A DNA stretch of 9,579 nucleotides from an archaeon (GTDB taxonomy: Archaea > Thermoproteota > Nitrososphaeria > Nitrososphaerales > Nitrosopumilaceae). Both the position numbers and the translations under genes were made by a program. How positions within the stretch are numbered: position 1 is the first letter of the stretch; every line of letters begins with the position of its first letter. Below the pieces are notes generated by a model. It was not told the origin of the DNA. It saw only the letters and a program-made list of their open reading frames with translations, and ran no database searches. The stretch covers positions 1 through 9,579 of the forward strand of contig SBBK01000163.1 of assembly GCA_005240025.1 (NCBI GenBank). The letters run 5' to 3'. Below are positions 5,709 through 9,579 of this stretch, piece after piece.

Positions 5709-6440
5709 ATGATGCCAGCACGCGGCTACGACATGACACCCACCATGTACTCTCCAGATGGCAGAATTTACCAGGTCGAGTATGCCATAGAGACAGTGAA
5801 GCGCGGAACTCTGGCAATTGGGATAAAGACAAAGGACGGCGTCATCATGGCAGTTGAAGAGATCCCCCGCAAGCTACAGATGGCGGGAATCACTCAGAAA
5901 ATATTCCAAGTTGACGACCACATTGGTGTGGCGGCTGCAGGATACATCCCGGATGCACGCGTCCAAGTTGACGATGCCAGAATGTTTTCGCAAAGCCACA
6001 AGCTCATCTATGATGAAAAGGTCGATGTCGAGACGGTAGCAAAACACCTGGCAGACAGATGCCACCAGTACACGCAATACTCGGGGGTTCGACCGTTTGG
6101 TGTGGCACTGATAATTGCAGGAGTCGATCCCCGCGGCAACCTGATTTATGTCACGGACCCCTCTGGGACATTTGTATCGTATTCGGCTGTTGCCATAGGA
6201 GCAGGTTCTGAAGAGGTAAACGCGTTTTTGGAGAAAGACTACGACGAAAACATGTCCCTTGATGATGCTTGTGTGCTTGCAGTTGCAGCGATTGATCTAA
6301 AGAGCGAGCAAAAGGATGGAATAAAACACATCAAGATGGCCCGCATTGCCAGGGACAAAAAGATTCTTGAAAAAATCGGTGAGGGTGAGCTTGAAAAATA
6401 CTCCAAGTTAGCAAAAACCAGGTTTGCGAAATCATCATAA
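5709..6440 (+). CDS. psmA: 20S proteasome alpha subunit
   Basis: A 243-aa, full-length archaeal proteasome alpha subunit. Seven copies form each outer ring of the 20S core and gate access to the beta subunits that do the proteolysis. The N-terminal signature YDMTPTMYSPDGRIYQVEYA occupies residues 7-26. It includes the gate residues Tyr7-Asp8 and Pro11. Lys64 in ITQKIFQ corresponds to the lysine that binds the HbYX tail of the regulatory ATPase in other archaea. DARVQVDDAR (82-91) and RPFGVALIIAG (128-138) are also typical. The C-terminus is Lys-rich and helical. Start codons ATG 5709 and ATG 5712 are both possible. It heads a same-strand run: the methyltransferase begins 32 nt after its stop codon. 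Confidence 0.97.
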   Translation: MMPARGYDMTPTMYSPDGRIYQVEYAIETVKRGTLAIGIKTKDGVIMAVEEIPRKLQMAGITQKIFQVDDHIGVAAAGYIPDARVQVDDARMFSQSHKLIYDEKVDVETVAKHLADRCHQYTQYSGVRPFGVALIIAGVDPRGNLIYVTDPSGTFVSYSAVAIGAGSEEVNAFLEKDYDENMSLDDACVLAVAAIDLKSEQKDGIKHIKMARIARDKKILEKIGEGELEKYSKLAKTRFAKSS

Positions 6441-6442
6441 TA

Positions 6443-6449
6443 CAAATTA
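6443..6449 (+). promoter_or_regulatory. Possible TATA-like element before the methyltransferase
   Basis: CAAATTA/AAATTAT sequence centred 27 nt upstream of the ATG at 6473. It is weaker than the other boxes, but the spacing matches, so the methyltransferase-MFS pair may have an internal promoter besides read-through from psmA. Confidence 0.25.
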
Positions 6450-6472
6450 TGGCTTTTTAGTAGCAATTTCAT

Positions 6473-7159
6473 ATGGGCCTTGGGAGTTATTGGGGCGAGG
6501 TAATCGATGTTTTGCGGCAGATCATTCCCATATATGACAGGGTGAACTCATACATCTCGCTTGGCAAGGACGCAGAACATAGAAGGCGCGGAATCAGCGG
6601 GCGCGTAAGGCCTGGCGACTTGATTCTGGATGCAGGCTCTGGGTTTGGCAACATGTCAAAAACGGCAGAAAAGATTTGCGGCAATATCGCAATAACACTT
6701 TATGATCCGCTTGTCCCAATGCTCAAAAACACCGGCAGCCATTTTAAAAAAACGCCAGACATGTCGTGCGGCGTCTTTGAGCACATTCCGTTCAGGGAGG
6801 AGCAGTTCGACGCAGTGTTGTGTGGGTACTCGCTGCGCGATGCAATAAATCTTAAAATTGCAATTTCCGAGATTCACCGCGTTTTAAAAAAAGGCGGGCG
6901 GTTTGTAATAGTGGACCTTGGCAAGCCAGACTGTGCAGTGGCCAGGGCAGGCGTTTCGTTTTATCTCAGGACAGTGTTGCCAATCATTGCGTTTTCTGTT
7001 GGGGGAAGACTCGGGCTCAAGTTTGCTACGCTTTATGGGACGTACAGACGCTGGCCACAGAACTCCAAGCTGGAGTCAATGCTTTTGGAAAAATTTTCCC
7101 GTGTCGAATTTGAAAAAGACCTGATGGGTGGCGCAATAATGGTCGCGGCATACAAATGA
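6473..7159 (+). CDS. UbiE/MenG-family SAM-dependent methyltransferase
   Basis: A 228-aa class I methyltransferase resembling UbiE/MenG/COQ5, which C-methylates the ring of demethylmenaquinone or ubiquinone precursors. The N-terminus IIPIYDRVNSYISLGKD (17-33) is the family's opening signature. Motif I is LDAGSGFGN (52-60), Asp78 ends strand 2 (SAM ribose contact), DAVLCGYSLRDAIN spans 113-126, and EIHRVLKKGGRF is followed by VIVDLG to about residue 150. LYGTYRRWPQNSKL and the end MGGAIMVAAYK match the family's substrate-binding tail. Thaumarchaeal membranes contain menaquinones, so quinone methylation is the favoured role; another isoprenoid or aromatic substrate cannot be excluded. Residues 160-180 are hydrophobic and may contact the membrane. 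Its stop overlaps the ATG of the MFS gene (ATGA), so the two are probably translationally coupled. Confidence 0.85.
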   Translation: MGLGSYWGEVIDVLRQIIPIYDRVNSYISLGKDAEHRRRGISGRVRPGDLILDAGSGFGNMSKTAEKICGNIAITLYDPLVPMLKNTGSHFKKTPDMSCGVFEHIPFREEQFDAVLCGYSLRDAINLKIAISEIHRVLKKGGRFVIVDLGKPDCAVARAGVSFYLRTVLPIIAFSVGGRLGLKFATLYGTYRRWPQNSKLESMLLEKFSRVEFEKDLMGGAIMVAAYK

Positions 7160-8301
7160 AAAAAACGCTAGCCCTAGTTAACGCAGTGGGGCTTCTGATT
7201 GGAATATCGTACGGCTTGCACAATCCGATTGTTCCAATTTTTGCAAAAAACGAGATAGGTGCATCCTATGCTGATCTGGGATTCATCGGCCTTGCAAATT
7301 TTGTTCCCTACATGTTCATTCCATTATTTGTGGGAGTCATGCTTCACAGATTCAACAACGCCAAAATCCTTTCTTTTGGAATAATTATCAACTCTGCATC
7401 CACATTCCTGTTGTCCCAGGTCAATTCCGTAGCCGAGATAATGGTGCTCAGGGCACTGACAGGCGTGGCACATGCGTTTTTTTGGCCCCCTGCAGAATCC
7501 ATCATCTCAAACTCTGGCACAGAGTCCCGTGTCAAAAACATAGGACGATTTACAGGATTTTTTGTCAGCGGATTTATGATTGGGCCTCTTGCAGGGACCT
7601 TTTTGCTGGATGGTCTCGATATGACATATCGCATGATCTTTGAGGTGTCTACATTTGTGACTGCGGCGGCAATAATTTTTTCAATCCAGCTTGTAAAGCG
7701 CGGGTTGCCGCAGCAAAGCCCCGAGTTTACGTTTTCTGTCGTCAGGCAGATGGCAAGATTCCCCCAGGTCATAACAATTTTGATTTTTTATGCGTCGTCG
7801 TTTGGCATGATACTTACCATTTATCCTGCATTTTTGAATGACCGGAGCATGTCTGCAACTGAAATTGAGATGTTGTTTTTCGTGTTTGGGGTGTCAAGAG
7901 TGGCCACTCTGGCATCAACCGAAAAGCTTGCAAGGCGAACAAGCCTGACATTGATTGCCTCAACTCTTTGCATTTCGGCAGGGCTTTTGATTTCGTTTTA
8001 CTCGGATTCGATTTTCGGGTTTGGTGCGGCCATGCTCCTGATGGGGTTTGGCTTTAGCATTGTGTTTCCGCTGACACTTGAGATAATTTTGAGGCAGACA
8101 AAAAAGGAGACGGCGGGAATAGTAATTGGCGCCTATGAGACCACCTTTGGAATCGGATGGGCGGTAGGACCTGTCACTGCCGGTCTGATTTCAGAGTTTT
8201 CCGGCAATTCGATGCCATACTTGGTGTTTTTTGGAATAGGGATAGCTGTGTTTGTGTTTAGCGTGATAAAGAGAAAGGCCCTTGAGCCTGTGCCAAACTA
8301 G
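7156..8301 (+). CDS. Major facilitator superfamily transporter (12 TM)
   Basis: A 381-aa integral membrane protein with about twelve hydrophobic segments (roughly 5-20, 40-63, 71-87, 92-112, 131-150, 160-180, 203-225, 236-252, 263-281, 286-305, 322-345, 352-372) and a charged central loop (181-200) dividing it into two six-helix halves, as in MFS secondary transporters. Typical traits are Pro-rich TM1 (YGLHNPIVPIF), basic loop 2-3 (LHRFNNAK), RALTGVAHAFFWPPAES in TM4 and a basic loop after TM8 (EKLARRTS). The substrate cannot be read from the sequence; drug efflux or small-metabolite export are common for this group. It begins inside the stop codon of the methyltransferase gene (4-nt overlap) and ends sharing the palindrome CTAG with the stop of the oppositely oriented kinase gene. 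No signal for a separate promoter is seen. Confidence 0.9.
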   Translation: MKKTLALVNAVGLLIGISYGLHNPIVPIFAKNEIGASYADLGFIGLANFVPYMFIPLFVGVMLHRFNNAKILSFGIIINSASTFLLSQVNSVAEIMVLRALTGVAHAFFWPPAESIISNSGTESRVKNIGRFTGFFVSGFMIGPLAGTFLLDGLDMTYRMIFEVSTFVTAAAIIFSIQLVKRGLPQQSPEFTFSVVRQMARFPQVITILIFYASSFGMILTIYPAFLNDRSMSATEIEMLFFVFGVSRVATLASTEKLARRTSLTLIASTLCISAGLLISFYSDSIFGFGAAMLLMGFGFSIVFPLTLEIILRQTKKETAGIVIGAYETTFGIGWAVGPVTAGLISEFSGNSMPYLVFFGIGIAVFVFSVIKRKALEPVPN

Positions 8302-8960
8302 GCATCTGAATTTGCGCTTGAATCCCGGATTTCCGAGGTAGCGTGTTTTGGCAGTTTGATTAGAAAACGCGTTGGGTAATTGTAGGCAGATATGCTGCCG
8401 CCGTGCTGTTCCACGATGGTCTTGCAGGTGACAAGACCCAAGCCGGTTCCTGCGGGCTTGGTAGTAAACAACGGCTCAAATATCTTTTCTAGGTGTTCTT
8501 CTGGGATTGGAGGGCCGCTATTTTCGATCTCTATTAGGAGATGATCAATCTTGTCTGTCAATCTGATATTTATTGTTCCGGCATTTTCCATGGCCTGAAT
8601 TGCATTTGATATGATGTTTGTAAATACCAGATCAAGTTTTTTTGTGTCGCAACGGATCTCAATGTCGTACGGCGGGAGATTTATCGAGACATCCGGAGGG
8701 ATTTTTGTTCCATCGAGGGCAGATTTTAAGATGTTTTGTATGGTGGTAGATTGTACCTCGAGAGGTTTTGTCCTCACAAAATCCATGACGCCGCCTATTT
8801 GTGACATCATTTTGTCCACAGAAATGCCTATTCGGGTGATTTTTTGAAGTGTTTTTTCATCAAGATCTTTGTTTTGCAGCTGCAAAAGATCAACAGTTAA
8901 TTTTATTACACTCAGTGGGGTTCTCAGGTCGTGGGCAAGCCGTGACGCAAGAGAGCCCAC
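8298..8960 (-). CDS. Histidine kinase core (HisKA-HATPase), apparently the -1 frame continuation of the upstream CFI-box gene
   Basis: From GTG at 8960 the frame encodes 220 aa with all kinase landmarks: H-box LAHDLRTPLSVI (phospho-acceptor His10), N-box FTNIISNAIQAM (113-124), G1 variant ENSGPPIP (147-154), F-box IFEPLFTTK (160-168) and G2 GTGLGL (171-176). It lacks a sensor, membrane segment and receiver. The GTG is unlikely to be the true start: upstream in the same frame the sequence still reads EQKLKHDKLVAVGSLASR, the normal lead-in to an H-box, yet no ATG, GTG or TTG occurs in that frame between 8960 and 9062. The preceding gene ends in the 0 frame at 8981-8983, exactly at this junction. 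The kinase is therefore probably the C-terminal half of one protein split by a -1 frame change (see findings). Its stop overlaps that of the MFS gene. No response regulator is visible nearby. Confidence 0.8.
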   Translation of the reverse strand: MGSLASRLAHDLRTPLSVIKLTVDLLQLQNKDLDEKTLQKITRIGISVDKMMSQIGGVMDFVRTKPLEVQSTTIQNILKSALDGTKIPPDVSINLPPYDIEIRCDTKKLDLVFTNIISNAIQAMENAGTINIRLTDKIDHLLIEIENSGPPIPEEHLEKIFEPLFTTKPAGTGLGLVTCKTIVEQHGGSISAYNYPTRFLIKLPKHATSEIRDSSANSDA

Positions 8961-8980
8961 AGCGACGAGTTTGTCGTGCT

Positions 8981-9579
8981 TTAGTTTTTGTTCTGCAACT
9001 GCAACATATCCAGAATTTTTTTCAGTCCTACTAGTACAATGGCAGGTGTGACAAAGTACATGCCTATGTTTAGCAGTATTATTCCTATTCCGTATCCAAG
9101 CATTTCCGATTCCGAATCAATACCTGCATAGTTTAGTATGGACAGCGTTGAGAGCATTGGTGTGATGGCAACCCTGACCAGTCCTTTGAAGATTGGGCTT
9201 TGCCTCTCCCAGTCCGATATGGTTGGCGAGAATGCATAGTATACGTCATTGAATGCGCTCAGAAATGTTGTCCCTGAGTTTGTCGCAAGCAATGCGTTTT
9301 GGCGCAGCTCACGCAATGACTGTACCTGTGGTGCCAGTTCGGTGCCATATGTGGCAGTTGCAATGAGGCAGCCACTTGTCAGTCCCGTACTTTCATCTAA
9401 AACACAGACTCCCCCCTCCAGATGGGTCCCCGCCCCGCATGTATTTGGTTGCGGTTCTTCCAGGCCCACTATTTCGTATATGGACTGATCTGGAAAGTTT
9501 TTGTCAAACCATTCCTTGTATTTTGGCTCGTTGTTGTACCTGTCGATATAATCCTGCGGGTCCTTGGCAGGGTCCGGGA
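8981..9579 (-). CDS. Exported membrane-anchored CFI-box protein (5' end beyond window)
   Basis: The frame is open from the right edge to TAA at 8981, showing 198 aa; GTG 9469 is only an internal codon. Order of parts: a segment YIDRYNNEPKYKEWFDKNFP common in exported thaumarchaeal proteins; a Cys-containing stretch (NTCGAG, GVCVLD); the CFI-box-like motif GCLIATATYGTELAPQVQ followed by LRELRQNALL; an amphipathic region with FSPTISDWERQSPIFK; and a C-terminal transmembrane helix (LGYGIGIILLNIGMYFV continuing into TPAIVLVGL). In related proteins the chain usually ends soon after this helix. Here it continues as KKILDMLQLQNKN, a helical linker that leads in the -1 frame directly into the kinase H-box region. 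As written it is an outer-surface sensor-like part, truncated at the junction. The 5' part and signal peptide lie outside the window. Confidence 0.8.
   Translation of the reverse strand, partial: PDPAKDPQDYIDRYNNEPKYKEWFDKNFPDQSIYEIVGLEEPQPNTCGAGTHLEGGVCVLDESTGLTSGCLIATATYGTELAPQVQSLRELRQNALLATNSGTTFLSAFNDVYYAFSPTISDWERQSPIFKGLVRVAITPMLSTLSILNYAGIDSESEMLGYGIGIILLNIGMYFVTPAIVLVGLKKILDMLQLQNKN
8984..8990 (-). other. Putative frame-change site (C_AAA_AAC then TAA)
   Basis: In the 0 frame the codons AAA AAC TAA end the CFI-box protein. Moving back one base gives CAA AAA CTA AAG, the kinase frame. The heptamer C_AAA_AAC differs from the canonical -1 slippery site A_AAA_AAC only at the first base. 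The A5 tract is also a natural place for a one-base deletion, or for a sequencing error. A weak 4-bp stem (CGAC/GTCG, 8973-8976 with 8963-8966) starts 7 nt downstream. Confidence 0.4.

Noticed and set aside
1..9579. CRISPR array, insertion sequence or tandem repeats
   Set aside because: No regularly spaced repeats, transposase-like protein or terminal inverted repeats were found on reading both strands.

Overview
The window looks like a chromosomal segment of an ammonia-oxidising-type archaeon (Nitrososphaerota/Thaumarchaeota). This rests on an archaeal 20S proteasome alpha subunit, an archaeal EndA-family tRNA-splicing endonuclease, a hexameric-type glutamate dehydrogenase, a tRNA-Glu without encoded CCA, and exported proteins of a kind typical of this phylum. 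The genus is not certain. Base composition is moderate, higher than the very AT-rich marine Nitrosopumilus; a Nitrosotenuis-like relative is a guess. Promoters are archaeal: TTTAAA- or TTATAT-like TATA boxes lie about 27 nt upstream of most first start codons, implying mostly leaderless mRNAs. I used this spacing to choose several starts.

Layout, left to right. (1) An exported protein on the minus strand runs off the left edge. It is divergent from a 58-aa protein with a CxC motif. (2) That small gene converges on a 48-codon minus-strand gene encoding a metallothionein-like peptide with nine cysteines. (3) A 291-aa minus-strand protein of unclear function, faintly nucleotidyltransferase-like, follows. 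(4) A tRNA-Glu(CTC) comes next, then a plus-strand orphan PLD-like domain that normally sits in front of a large helicase and here has a degraded HKD motif. (5) A minus-strand block runs from a winged-helix regulator (5611) through glutamate dehydrogenase (5170) to an EndA-family subunit lacking the catalytic histidine. (6) Divergently, the plus-strand run psmA, UbiE/MenG-like methyltransferase, MFS transporter combines protein turnover, probable quinone methylation and transport; the last two genes overlap by 4 nt. (7) At the right edge, on the minus strand, is an exported, membrane-anchored CFI-box protein whose reading frame stops exactly where a histidine kinase core continues in the -1 frame.

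The strongest leads are the metallothionein-like small gene, the frame-split CFI-box/histidine kinase gene with a possible slippery heptamer at the junction, the orphan PLD domain beside the tRNA, and the EndA-like protein without its catalytic histidine. I see no CRISPR array, insertion sequence, rRNA gene or origin.
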